Of a DNA stretch of 47,551 nucleotides, positions 37,101 to 42,416 are shown piece by piece; within the stretch, counting starts at the first letter, position 1; the number at the start of each line of letters is the position of its first letter. The stretch spans positions 1 to 47,551 of the forward strand of contig NZ_JAAHHT010000007.1 in NCBI RefSeq assembly GCF_010672085.1, given 5' to 3'. The notes under the pieces are model-generated. The model was not told the DNA's origin, did not search any database, and worked only from the letters and a program-made list of their open reading frames with translations. Made by a program: the position numbers and the translations under genes. Source of the stretch: Okeania sp. SIO3I5 (GTDB taxonomy: Bacteria; Cyanobacteriota; Cyanobacteriia; Cyanobacteriales; Microcoleaceae).

Positions 37101-37379
37101 GGTGCTAATGAAGTGGAGATTGATTTCAACCGGAGTATGTTCCCTAATATGATGAGTAGCAAGATTATTGGGTTGTTCATGCGCTATGAGTACGAAGGGG
37201 GTACCAGTGGGGCTATCTTTACTATTAACAACGATCTGCAAGTGCCAAATAATACCTATTTGCAACCGAAAACCTTGAGTGTGGGGCAGAATGGGACTAC
37301 TTGGATATTTGCTTTGAAAGGCGATCGTAGTACCTTGAAGAATGCGGAGATGATCTTGGTTTACAAGGCTAAGGTGTAG
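22128..37379 (+). CDS. Giant Tc-toxin A-like protein (5083 aa) with hemopexin blocks
   Basis: Residues 24-43 carry the VRP1 motif RSVYSPAAYLVDLLQLLD. About 527-607 is a beta/gamma-crystallin-like repeat pair (YRGRSQKMLPG, NFQGRSKTYTED). Residues 715-734 are a Lys/His-rich tract. About 1388-2720 and 3326-3975 hold roughly 34 hemopexin-like repeats, consensus (V/I)DAAF...YLFSG..Y.RY...GYPK.I. Between the blocks, around 2942-2991, is the ABC-toxin region (ERWEWLQNYRVWEANRKVF). Residues 4064-4101 (YYWEVFFHAPFLIA) begin the conserved C-terminal part; 4434-4600 are Gly/Ala-rich channel helices; 4807-5083 (LFDYDFPGHYNRQIKTVSL) is the TcB-binding region. In known toxins TcA forms a pentameric bell that injects a TcB-TcC cocoon's enzyme. 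This one is about twice the usual 2500 aa. ATG 22128 with a weak AGGA site; HIP1 octamers present. Confidence 0.85.
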   Translation: MGMLTNIPNYADLFGNIDFKKGDEFRSVYSPAAYLVDLLQLLDDEFDSSTIDFQARRDDIYNIDLDAENTTTLIPYLDIVNEILEGRVLINLDETATTDDVYTELENATYPFNMPFSLENEKVKNHLHHLGISAHELRRLFATDTDYTTVAREYLGLSETEWTALLEPTTTVTEESVAPYYGYTDSSSIVNLSTVSTFMESTDLEAQEMLELLYQNLYIEPSNHSIVEAGRETFYINTGTTAGEGYVALSTDETKLEWYSIGSGTPSDVPIAWFDRTSRFVRLAQKTGLSFTELDGILRHCCQDGRGTPTLSQETLVYIAQVVYIHKTLEKPIDTVVAILSQISYIGRTNNDLPQDKFNRIFNLPCVSIDEKYFHIEGKTGEVPEQYKETTYKTYTPIKYYDDLFSDDNDTYRQRLRHALGFTETDLINITERLEFEEVADRSLWEDSSYEWELLNVLYRIRALSDALDVHFLELFILFDLLEQDPFIGRYDPHNYFVYNAPITQKCFEILMDGYSTRADDTTTSHAIVYQRTKYRGRSQKMLPGKYNRSEFSPVDEKRMGSLKIPKGWTVTLYEDENFQGRSKTYTEDTKNVGGYFNDKTSSIVITGSTSNIGDKLWLFESLIALTKWMKEFGYSAEMLWAIANGAPMTDKAEEAQEAQDLALYNTLLQSFKAGEIGPNSLTEALGDERASHFAFSLIKERYREMEPAKPRWNCKRSHHKKYKKHKKLKKHGVYKYKMQDMLHKRMLMAPKERHHLLMAYKAREIQELTHDFIEQLLEVYDYEFVDLQLETKLQEKIFKNLVNHQAIDGSGKILLANMENNDLPPLHEFMLEYDFSDLQQAVFDIFHRVYQEEVAAQLEEGDTIEIQVFKSDFEELGLSAAEVRELYDTLIYNGYIDEEGFATDVEMLGDGSNASEFELYTGFGELRGQVYQLLKVQIDKFAASKVKISEQMFAKLDLKPVALQDLIHNLHMSGYIDKQMFVIDKMRIVAETPQMMELALKFYPHREAICKVLKDAIAADKETWLQIDRGELGKIAAKAVSYWVYEDIQKPYLNDHELNPEAIAFFKEESNRDSFKLRSYFGESQTAIVFDHLAGIVNYADQYRIPEQKLTALDFDAEEIQALKQNLTAIGVLDDRGLLNSEQVPFFLIPENAATFSIPGFEDYSIEVFFILYDVAQAIDGTVKAVDKALKDNSESQQNAIVEQLQGVLGIDADAVKALSKEIFKTEDNLHFAWLRPLLEDANALGHLDELPENMHYTQAVKRIRQLALLIKQQQLDLNEIELALEDQDLVDKFPEDMILPDDSNGNPITSVDALLETEELLYIFKDDYYWIYLAEDYILIDKKDIDLDNEDDRDLIDRQKEDEELQKHLKEDPIRQLFAEEEENISKVDAAFIDRHGTWVIVSDEFHYVRYADSDSWDRRQNNFGQVDNDFENLEMIDAAYVDTEGRLFLFANDKYVRYSDLGSVGSNLSSDLKVDRGYPKSIAEDWNDENLPIQLPKSFSRDLGPLFDGVDNYSYAFLGDRYVSSENGQVRSVAEKWGHREYNFGHPTHIDAVLASQGNYFLFLENKVAKYVGSIELANLQPEDGYPKGIHQEFTDLPDEFVSGINAALGSWDDTIYLFRDDEYVTITINRNGTRRTSAAQETREMWGKVANDIAHLGKVDAAFVGLDGYTYLFSGEQYVRYSGSDYSQVDDGFPRKITEDWEGLTEVTGAFVLGNKTYLFGTNGEDENVYVRYSTLRKDEDDYLEVDEEDPNARVIETVLANRPDVDEIEVFPTTVNDDFWSLPNSVTNGDGNFQIDAVMNGAEGKVYLFYTGSDGELYYIEYEHINRWWSEPKVLSEQWDRTVTGLDNEQVVAGFMGKDGKTYLFYKEETSNDSKYLRFSDAELRKVDYGYPRLIRKFWGKVRNNIERTGKVDAALIVESRWEEQDKNGQLVDMTAEHTYLFSGDQFFRYLHEDGDYTYDAVEQGYPRSLGRLKDEPRFRGLQTTFPEGIDAAFADQRQVYLFKGNSFHVVIGDEDNYKHYDDNTFTNVKGVAQEGGVNYLLLNEFDSRSETSIDTWYKVNHLEDRTLTKEAVTPRTVQRAEDILNADEKTITDVDAVLHGTDGKSYVFAGNKYYDVELEQGFNIADVWGRSRNPIYDQETIDAAFVGRDGVTYVFSGKWFVEYNTDTENYTDSTVTYPPRRISDKWRGLNNVALAYVWREDTYLFERPDANGNFRYLHYTKDSYEKTGRLDQGDESLWDIPTAYKREGFDPANGDIDAIFVHEDNLIFISDRHFISFNLNTENWSAPQLLELLYPGVPFNKTDFKTLKSGFVGNGSKVYLFSQERYATYNDDNEWKIFDIKDYWGLQKNIFEEGVDAAWVNPTDRSTYLFAGDCYVRYSGSDYRYVDESYPKEIGTYLRDEPAFAFMTKEFQQHLDDLEADYDPDNPTPFFKGLLDNGRCLYFFTDNTLFTGSPNKYVVYDIDGLGQVENNFTQGGYVDSAFVVEAQDPQTEEYLYVTYLFSGEQYIRYTVKQDVANEYQGDYYRYIDEGYPKILGESFYAEEKDILNLNLEGLQLPEDYRNGIDATFYSTDLGLVLFNEKTYLHVARDNNTLGNINDVWGYLDNTFMGGDDLTIDGAYVDKEGGLLIFKGLQFVRYSDTAELFALNPYDDPRYVDEEFPRDIIEIWPQLDATILQTDGVDTVFKFEDEIYFHTGEYFVTYNLDMTDHDEEKPVQVLAYRWGEWSDYLLSDIHAISRFKDLNQRFTGGDLTLTELVSGANGEVREPYMHFAAIFSFEKEEVRWVKQHNAFLADPVNVVEDDFHLELVLRLYDILATTQRLRVDVSAFYKDVWVNLYGSSSPNLNNAATGAYDLLVAVDCNNNYETLVKQITNEVNTIKRDALVPYVIANDVEITTTRQLYQKLLIDIQMDSIAETSRIKEATAAVQLYIHRYFMNLEDIQLDASDQQEMRTVLKERWEWLQNYRVWEANRKVFLYPENYIRPELRESKTDIFEALEASLSQGELTKINIEEAYFKYLDTFTELSELTIAGGYVYDDNSSGTNDKKLVLFGRTRTDPMRYFYRFGTFVGGNSVAAVWEPWEELQITIDAIRVEPVFAFNRVFVFWAVLEESSEDPSSAQITTTKNSDSVQTVSSSGNSQKEVKVYYSFYNLNKRWTQPQALQTTFNGLAALKNILYISNVDVFVENTTKLTQASGDHEYENIYISVRFYLGTTFSSATYGPYYKAFNLTPELYSQEASTQPIQNRGQVLFKELFPNEFSSSENIEEDNVVMLNYTANSMDGPWFAYNHNGCGFLVKPDAIALPSNTTLNPLSGTSNIPINSNITAAVQVSQGGNVYYFLKDKTYVTVSADGNIISGPAAINSRWGIDDTSQMQTSGNVDSAFVANGASYLTLNGQIYEYDRDSQDPLAFLVKEPKGLSELIGGIPNSWSNIDAAFTATINGSKVSFWFNNTSGTVLRSDTGGIATIRASFGLPSDSAGLVSTISIAAVFQNTLHLISNGAYTVYNADGSSSQQKDAKVKTVLKNIFGDSAPKVTGQGNILTGLMVIDGGLWIVDAVGHSNYVKADGVQSPPRPFDGNSYDQNWTSGLSYTDTNNVLHHLAFYSTYGDGSQLLSNGNNYLAKAWSNYQGVDFGSDGIGSNTYLYDTGVNVTGAFTTANGSYIVIITNETTYHLFDNSQSPKEILTQLRTDSNKGNVAVLSLPVYLNTVSSNPIWQENKVDAAFMGTATLGTANALYLFRGDQYLRFTPDESGNFASKADSGYPKTLSTNNEGFPKKAGWNQIDAAFTLNDSSNNVSYLFNNNTQEYYRSDTNQYHTTVDVWGVLSLTKLQTTQQVDAAYVSNGYLYLIVSTEYYRYTLTSSAGNSVLDTIPRYIDSGYPKSMEGGNIDAAFVLNNYVYLFSGTNYYRVDAAAESSTQAIALGSASSIAGSWGNIPQEIRASGLDAAFKNIDSQGKETLYLIQKDAYISYDMSSANVAKPYEINDAMYEVIRLTSSTAEQLNQILFVNGIDGLLKISTQEINESPTISFAASTPGNIQMNRNRFTTEPTNSHLDFNSANGLYYWEVFFHAPFLIAQTLNADQKFEYAKQWYEYIFDPTEISDYWKFLPFLAVDPDALMSTLGNDLDAFDVISTEVPVNNQQTTVQTAKIALGVLAADLQPYQNVFLGKIDLALYEADTNKNPQGLKLANIENWNTFQNLVTAISNLNTTNAKTDSDKALLVTWKSEMQEVLEIVKKLEYRLGLMNNYSAQLAVYFADPFEPHAIAALRPIAYRKAIVMHYIDNLLDWGDMLFRQYTRESINEARMLYILAYDILGQKPENIGRVVLGNTTTYSNLRHYTGESDNEQHEDYDFLIDLENTAISNSVADYEQSLSFAATQFDTIANPYFYLKENELFTEYWTRVEDRLAKIRACLNIDGVAQPLPLFQPPIDPMALVSAVAGGASIAGAAAMAMGAANVPDYRFSSMMAKARDLVGKLKSLGDALLSALEKKDAEELSLLQNKQELLIQDMMTLIKEEQIKEAEVSLKNLEETKNSAKIQQSHYADLIGKNLLPEEKTQIGLMGAAAGIHGLVVLSRIISGLSYFVPQFTAGPFSFGVTSGGRNVGAMLSEFGGSAESLAEGLSLGGEIAGVMAQYKRSEQDWKLQKDIATSEIVQIDHQIAAQKHSITKAKQELLVHQKEIENKEAIAKFMKSKFSNLELYNWMSGKISGLFYQTYKLAHDYAKQAEQAFIFEHGIKAGEVNYIGGMYWDSMKKGLLSGAQLELDLDRMEKAYMEMNSRSLEITKNISLLETDPMALLALKTKGFCTFRLSEELFDYDFPGHYNRQIKTVSLAFDIGEGQSVNATLTQLSHKLVMDTDIKAVKHLIDPANEATTNVRANWRANQQVALSHVDQYTENNGMFELNFGDDRYLPFEGTGAVSNWRLELNGKKGSYNPADLLDVTIKLRYTAKQGGSRFANEVKGVLKPYHATSFFDMAYNFPDQWEALTAGGANEVEIDFNRSMFPNMMSSKIIGLFMRYEYEGGTSGAIFTINNDLQVPNNTYLQPKTLSVGQNGTTWIFALKGDRSTLKNAEMILVYKAKV

Positions 37380-37435
37380 GACAGTTATCAGTTATCAGTG
37401 AACAGTTATCAAGATAGCTAAAAGCTGATAGCTGT

Positions 37436-37490
37436 TTTGTAACACAAGCATCCTGCTTGTTACAGGCTGGAAGCCTGTGTTACAAAAACT
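37436..37490. repeat. Hairpin repeat GTAACACAAGC...
   Basis: TTTGTAACACAAGCATCCTGCTTGTTACAGGCTGGAAGCCTGTGTTACAAAAA, here described by its arms TTTGTAACACAAGC and CTGTGTTACAAA, which can form a long hairpin with an internal AAGCAT/CTGCTTG stem. It follows the giant gene by about 60 bases and may attenuate read-through into the 723-aa gene. Preceded by ACAGTTATCAGTTATCAG tandems. Confidence 0.55.
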
Positions 37491-37586
37491 TTACCTCACC
37501 GTCCTCAAAAGTGCTGTAATATTCCTTTTACAAACAGTCTATAAAATATTACTTTTGAATTTTGAATTCCGTGAGACGATAAGATT

Positions 37587-39758
37587 ATGCCATTAACCAA
37601 AAAACAAAAGATAGATAGGCAAAATGCCATCAAGAGTCGTGGTATAAATCCTCCGAGCGATCGCTCCCAGAAACGTAGTTTATCGAATGGAGGTAATGCC
37701 AATGTCGAAGGCCGACGAGAACGGGCAAATGCTTTGGTAAGTCGGGATTCTTCTGCCCCCCAGGTTAGTAAACCTCCGGCTTTAAGGCGACAAAATGCCA
37801 GTCGGGATGTCAATAAGGCTAAAGCAGAGAAAGAACCGAAACCGAAAATTGACATTATTAGAGGCCGCATGATCTATCCAGTTACCAAGGGAGGAGTAAC
37901 CGAGTACCTGCCTGCTCGGCGTGATGCCAGTGAGTCTGAAATTGAGGCCGGGGTATTTGTGGAGGATGACGCGGTACGCAAAGATCCGGTGAATACTATC
38001 ACAGATGCATCGAACTTCAAGCGTCCTACTGTTACGGATGCTAAGACAGGCCGAACCTTATTCGCGACTACAACAAAAAATAGCTATGGTATGGAGGAGG
38101 TTGAATATCTACCCCGCCAAAGTGAGGCTTCGCCTCTGGAGTTAAGTGCCGGGAAATATATTCCTGAGAAAACCCCCAGCGTAGGAAAAGAGTTGGATCA
38201 ACCGCCTCAAACTGACCCGGATAATAACAATCGCAAACTGTTTGCCACCGAGGCACCTGACGGCAGTATCCAATACTATCCGAAAAAGAATCAGGCCACT
38301 GCTAAGGAATTGGCAGAAGGTAAATATCTGGAGGGGTTTGCGGCCAAAGACCCTGTGAATAAGCTTAAAGCTCCATCGGAATTACAAGGCAAACCTCCTA
38401 CAACTAAGGAAGTCGCAACAGGCAGGACTTTATTTGCCACGGCAGCCTTAAATAGTGATGGAAAAGAGACTAAGATTGAGTATCTTCCTCGCCAAAGTGA
38501 TGCTACAATTGACGAGTTAAATGCCGGGAAATATATCCCGGAGAAAGCGTCCATCGCTGGGGAGGAGTTGGACGAACCTCCCAAAACTGACCCGGATAAT
38601 AGCGATCGCTATCTGTTTGCTACCCAGGGGGCAGATGGTAGTACCGAATATTTTCCCCGGAAAAACCAGGCCACCGCACAAGAACTGGCGGAAGGTCGAT
38701 ATCTGGAGGGAGTTGCCCCATTACCTCCTGTGAATCAGACCCTCGAACCATCAGACCTTGATGGTAAGCGTCCAACTGTGACTGAGAAAAGCACGGGACG
38801 TACTGTATATGCCACTGCGGTTTTGGACAATGATGGAAAAAGGACGAAAAAAATAGAATATCTGCCCCGACAAAGTGAAGCGACTTTTGAGGAACTCAAT
38901 GCTGGGAAATATATCCCAGAGAAAGCTTCTATTGCGGGGGAGGAATTATTTCAACCTCCCAAAACTGACCCGGATAATAGCGATCGCAAATTGTTTGCCA
39001 CTCAAATGGAGGATGGCAGTATTGAATATTTTCCCAAAAAGAATCAGGCCACTGCTCAAGAGCTGGCAGAGGGTCGATATCTGAAGGGGTTTGCGCCTAA
39101 AGATCCGGTGAATACAATTGAAGAGGCATCAAAGTATGAGCGTCCGACGGTTACTGAGTTCAGTACAGGACGAACACTGTTTGCTACGACGACCACCAAT
39201 TGGCTTGGTCAGTCGAAAACAGAATATCTGCCCCAAGAAAGTGAGGCCACAGAACAGGAATTGCTTACAGGGAAATATATCCCGGAGAAAAATTCGATAG
39301 TGAGGGAGGTGTTGAACAAACGGCCTAGATATGATTTTGAGAATCAGCGGGATCTGTTTGCGGTGAAAGCTGATGATGGTAGTAATCATTACTGGCCGAA
39401 AAAGAGCAAGGCAAGTGCCAAGGAGTTTTCGGAAGGGCGATATGTGGAGGATGAGGCGATTAGTCAAAATGCTCCCCTTGGTCCGGCTAATGCTATGAGC
39501 AATGTCGCGCCAGAGTATGATGCTAAAAACAAGCGTAAAATGTTTGCGGTAATTACAAAGGAGGGAGATACAAGCTATCTACCAAGAAAAAGCAAGGCGA
39601 CTAAGGAGGAGAAAGATCAGGGGTTATATATCCCGGATGATGTGGTGGACGACCATGAAAGCAAACGTCGTCGTACTGCTCTTCTGGAAAATACTGCCGA
39701 TCTGGCACTACGCCGAGCCGAGCGGGCGGCACAACGCCCTGGTGGAGTTACAATGTGA
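37587..39758 (+). CDS. Repeat protein of ten alternating ~60-aa units (723 aa)
   Basis: Unrecognised family. Residues 1-95 are basic and disorder-like (KKQKIDRQNAIKSRG). From about 95 to 700 ten units follow in two alternating types. Type A: TGRTLFAT...EYLPRQSEAT..EL.AGKYIPE. Type B: DNSDRKLFAT..DGSIEYFPKKNQATAQELAEGRYLEG. Adjacent A-B pairs are near-identical, implying recent tandem expansion. The last 60 residues are Arg/Glu-rich (SKRRRTALLENTADLALRR). No signal peptide or membrane helix. It is downstream of the TcA-like gene (207-base gap), at the place where tcB and tcC usually are. A cargo or scaffold role is inference from context. The start ATG 37587 lacks a strong ribosome site. Confidence 0.75.
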   Translation: MPLTKKQKIDRQNAIKSRGINPPSDRSQKRSLSNGGNANVEGRRERANALVSRDSSAPQVSKPPALRRQNASRDVNKAKAEKEPKPKIDIIRGRMIYPVTKGGVTEYLPARRDASESEIEAGVFVEDDAVRKDPVNTITDASNFKRPTVTDAKTGRTLFATTTKNSYGMEEVEYLPRQSEASPLELSAGKYIPEKTPSVGKELDQPPQTDPDNNNRKLFATEAPDGSIQYYPKKNQATAKELAEGKYLEGFAAKDPVNKLKAPSELQGKPPTTKEVATGRTLFATAALNSDGKETKIEYLPRQSDATIDELNAGKYIPEKASIAGEELDEPPKTDPDNSDRYLFATQGADGSTEYFPRKNQATAQELAEGRYLEGVAPLPPVNQTLEPSDLDGKRPTVTEKSTGRTVYATAVLDNDGKRTKKIEYLPRQSEATFEELNAGKYIPEKASIAGEELFQPPKTDPDNSDRKLFATQMEDGSIEYFPKKNQATAQELAEGRYLKGFAPKDPVNTIEEASKYERPTVTEFSTGRTLFATTTTNWLGQSKTEYLPQESEATEQELLTGKYIPEKNSIVREVLNKRPRYDFENQRDLFAVKADDGSNHYWPKKSKASAKEFSEGRYVEDEAISQNAPLGPANAMSNVAPEYDAKNKRKMFAVITKEGDTSYLPRKSKATKEEKDQGLYIPDDVVDDHESKRRRTALLENTADLALRRAERAAQRPGGVTM

Positions 39759-40281
39759 TCATCATATCCCTCTCCACAAGTGGGTGAGTCTGGCTAGTAA
39801 TGGTACAGAGTTTAGGAATGGCTTGAGTTTGCCTGAAGTTAATTGAGATCAACAACGGGAAACTTTATCGAAACTGTGTCCTAAATACGACCTAGGGAAA
39901 GGGCGTATGCTCATTATCCCATCATAAATGGCAAATGGCAACTAAGCCTATCTCCCCTTGAGCATGGGATGCTTGTTGCCTGGAAAAGGAGCAAGGGCTT
40001 TATGCTGCATTTGTCCCCTTGGAACCCTTGGAACAGTTTTTGGAGCGGGATGTTCGTGTTGTGGGGATCGCCCCCCAACCCTTTGTTCCTCATAATTGAG
40101 AGGTTAGACATCCCATCGGTGATATCAGAATCCAGTTTTATAGAGCGCACCCCTTATTTGGACGCTCGGCTCAGTTGGTGAGTGATGTGGCTAGGGAGAT
40201 ACATGAAGGGCTGCTGCAGTTCTGCATTGTGTATGTTTTATAATCCGGACCAATGTAAACATTATTATAGGAATATTTGCT
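39759..40281 (+). other. Non-coding gap with coding-like relics
   Basis: No intact gene. One plus-strand frame reads ALVELQCDHHIPLHKWV...NGTEFRNGLSLPEVN, stop, then DQQRETLSKLCPKYDLGKGRM; it partly overlaps the end of the 723-aa gene in another frame and has an HNH-nuclease-like DHH. A second frame (about 39965-40240) reads QGLYAAFVPLEPLEQFLERDV, stop, RHPIGDIRIQFYRAHPLFG. Both contain stops. They look like decayed genes, possibly a former toxin tip or a mobile-element gene; neither is assigned. Confidence 0.35.
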
Positions 40282-42024
40282 ATGCAACCACGCCAAAGAA
40301 GTGGGAAAGATTTTAGTAGTCATCCAGGTAAGAAAAGAAGAGGATCCCTGGGAAAACGCAGTATTAGCGGAAGTGATCCTAATACAAATCGCGGTCGTAA
40401 GTCTAGTGACCATCGGGATCGCGGACTTTCGGATTCTTTGGAGGAAAAGTCGAGTTTTATTGAGGAAAAAGCTACTTCTCCTGTTTTTGAAGGTCAAGTT
40501 TTTCCGAATGTTGATCTCATTGCTATAAGGTCGCGCCTGGAGGAACTGCTTAGAAATGACACGTCCAACCCGATGAATGCAATAAGAACCCTAGCGGAGG
40601 AATTATCCCAGCCTGATCCGATGTTGCCTCCGTCGGATATTAGTATTGATATCCGGGGTCTTGTGGAAAGTGATCCACTGTCTCAGCTTATTGTGGAGAG
40701 AGTAATAAATGTTTTGAGTTCTTATTCTGTTTCAGGCGGGCGGCCATTATTGACCACGGAAGCTGAACTCAGGGATATTATTGTCAGATATGTCCCTCTA
40801 ATTCGGGAAGAGCTTGTTCCTCTACGATTGGAAATTGATACAGAGGAAAAAACCAATGCACCGGCGGATGGTTCGAACACTGAGGATTTGCAACGAAGGA
40901 AAGCGGTAAGGTCAGCTATCGATAAAAAGGTGAGAGATGGGATTAGTGCTAGACTCAACGAAATAATCAAAAAGAGGGAGGAGAAGAGGGAGAAATTTAT
41001 CGAATCGGTTGTCCTACAAATTAGGGACGCAGACGTGGTTAGGAAAGCCCTTGATCATCTATCACTGAGCGAAACCGAGTCACTAAGTCTGATCAAAAGG
41101 ACAATGCAATTATATCCTGCAAATCAAGGTCTCGAGGTGGAGTGGGATGGTATGGGGCCGACGTCCGCCTATCTCCGCGTAATGGGCAACATACCCAAAG
41201 TGAGAGAGCTGGTGAACGATATGGGGAATTTCTTAGAGGTAATGATGAGACGAGAGGAGATATATGGAAGCGATCACTATGTATTTTATCATGCACAAAG
41301 AGGCGATTATCGAAGCCTTAGGTGGATGATCGATATAATAAGCGGCGCAGTGGAAACTCATGCCTACGCGGATGACAATGACGATGCGCGCTTCACGTTA
41401 TTGAGGGAGCCGAAGTCTATGGAGTCGAGCGCGGGCAAGTACGCAGCGGACGTGCGTGAGAAGGGAAGCGAGGTGGAATATTGGGTAGAGAAGATGAAAA
41501 CAGCTGAAGACAGCGATGTACCAGCCCATGTGTTGTCGACAAACATGTCACTTTTAGGGAACGCACTTCATAAAGGGGAATCAACGGTTGAGTTTTACAA
41601 GAATAATACCAGTATTACGCAATTCAGAAGGGAGATATTAGAGGAGCAAGTTAGGCACTACAAACCTGGTGTGTCGGAAAGCACGTTAAACAACCTAGTG
41701 AGGTTGGTTGGCAAGGAAAAAACGAAAGGAGCGTCGTTACTCCAAATATTTATCCCCAAAGGTATCGTAGAGCGGCTAGCTTATTTAGCTGGGCCGGGTG
41801 GTCATACATATGAGAACCACACTGATTTGGTTGCTCACTTAAATACTTACCTGGAAGACCCGAGCTCACTTGGGCCGGCATTGGATTATATGCAAGCGCG
41901 GCTAATCATGAGCGATCGTGCGTTTCGGGACCGTGCGGAGGGAATCAAGTACTTTGAGTACCACAAGCTGACCCCTGCACAGATCAGAAGATTCGAGGCT
42001 CGTGTAAGGTCGGAGCTCCCTTAG
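40282..42024 (+). CDS. Unrecognised 580-aa protein downstream of the Tc genes
   Basis: Residues 1-60 are basic, Ser/Arg/Gly-rich (MQPRQRSGKDFSSHPGKKRR). A helical region follows (about 75-300). The C-terminal domain has YGSDHYVFYHAQRGDYRSL, HVLSTNMSLLGNALHKGEST, GASLLQIFIPKGIVERLAYLAG and YMQARLIMSD. I recall this YHA...SxxLLGN...ST...LQIFIPK pattern from uncharacterised proteins of intracellular bacteria, where it resembles an ADP-ribosyltransferase-like fold; that is a tentative reading. The basic N-terminus is like that of the 723-aa neighbour, suggesting both are handled by the same machinery. ATG 40282 has no clear ribosome site; GC content is higher than in flanking genes. Confidence 0.65.
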   Translation: MQPRQRSGKDFSSHPGKKRRGSLGKRSISGSDPNTNRGRKSSDHRDRGLSDSLEEKSSFIEEKATSPVFEGQVFPNVDLIAIRSRLEELLRNDTSNPMNAIRTLAEELSQPDPMLPPSDISIDIRGLVESDPLSQLIVERVINVLSSYSVSGGRPLLTTEAELRDIIVRYVPLIREELVPLRLEIDTEEKTNAPADGSNTEDLQRRKAVRSAIDKKVRDGISARLNEIIKKREEKREKFIESVVLQIRDADVVRKALDHLSLSETESLSLIKRTMQLYPANQGLEVEWDGMGPTSAYLRVMGNIPKVRELVNDMGNFLEVMMRREEIYGSDHYVFYHAQRGDYRSLRWMIDIISGAVETHAYADDNDDARFTLLREPKSMESSAGKYAADVREKGSEVEYWVEKMKTAEDSDVPAHVLSTNMSLLGNALHKGESTVEFYKNNTSITQFRREILEEQVRHYKPGVSESTLNNLVRLVGKEKTKGASLLQIFIPKGIVERLAYLAGPGGHTYENHTDLVAHLNTYLEDPSSLGPALDYMQARLIMSDRAFRDRAEGIKYFEYHKLTPAQIRRFEARVRSELP

Positions 42025-42416
42025 AGGAGACCTAAAGGGGGGGACGGGGGGGTGAGAATAGGCATTTCGACGAGTCCTGGCGGGACAGGCAGGGGATTGC
42101 AGTGCTACGGGGTTTGTGGCCTTTGTGTAGGATGTAACCCCACATTATGATTTTATGCAATGCTGATTTTCATTGGGTCAGTCTGTGTGGTGGATTGTGG
42201 GGTTGGGGTTTTTACACCTATATTCCAATGTTATATGCTAACGCGAGGTATGGTTTGGTATGAAAGAGGCTCCACCCAACCAAGCATGTCTAAAATTCCT
42301 CATTTTATATGCGAACGCAGCTAGTGCTGTTTTTGTGGAAGTTGGAAACCATGTACATCGGGAGCTTTTGCTTAACCGTTTGTTGGGTATCCCTGACGCT
42401 CCCGCAACCTACGAAG
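42025..42416. other. Gap between the 580-aa gene and the RT relic
   Basis: Contains GGGGGGGACGGGGGGG (42038-42053), and no gene that I can support. Plus-strand frames of 79 and 119 codons (42260-42668) overlap the reverse-transcriptase relic on the other strand and are considered shadows. Confidence 0.4.

Noticed and set aside
22128..37379. Non-ribosomal peptide or polyketide synthase
   Set aside because: Its size suggested it, but no adenylation, ketosynthase or carrier motifs occur; Tc and hemopexin motifs do.
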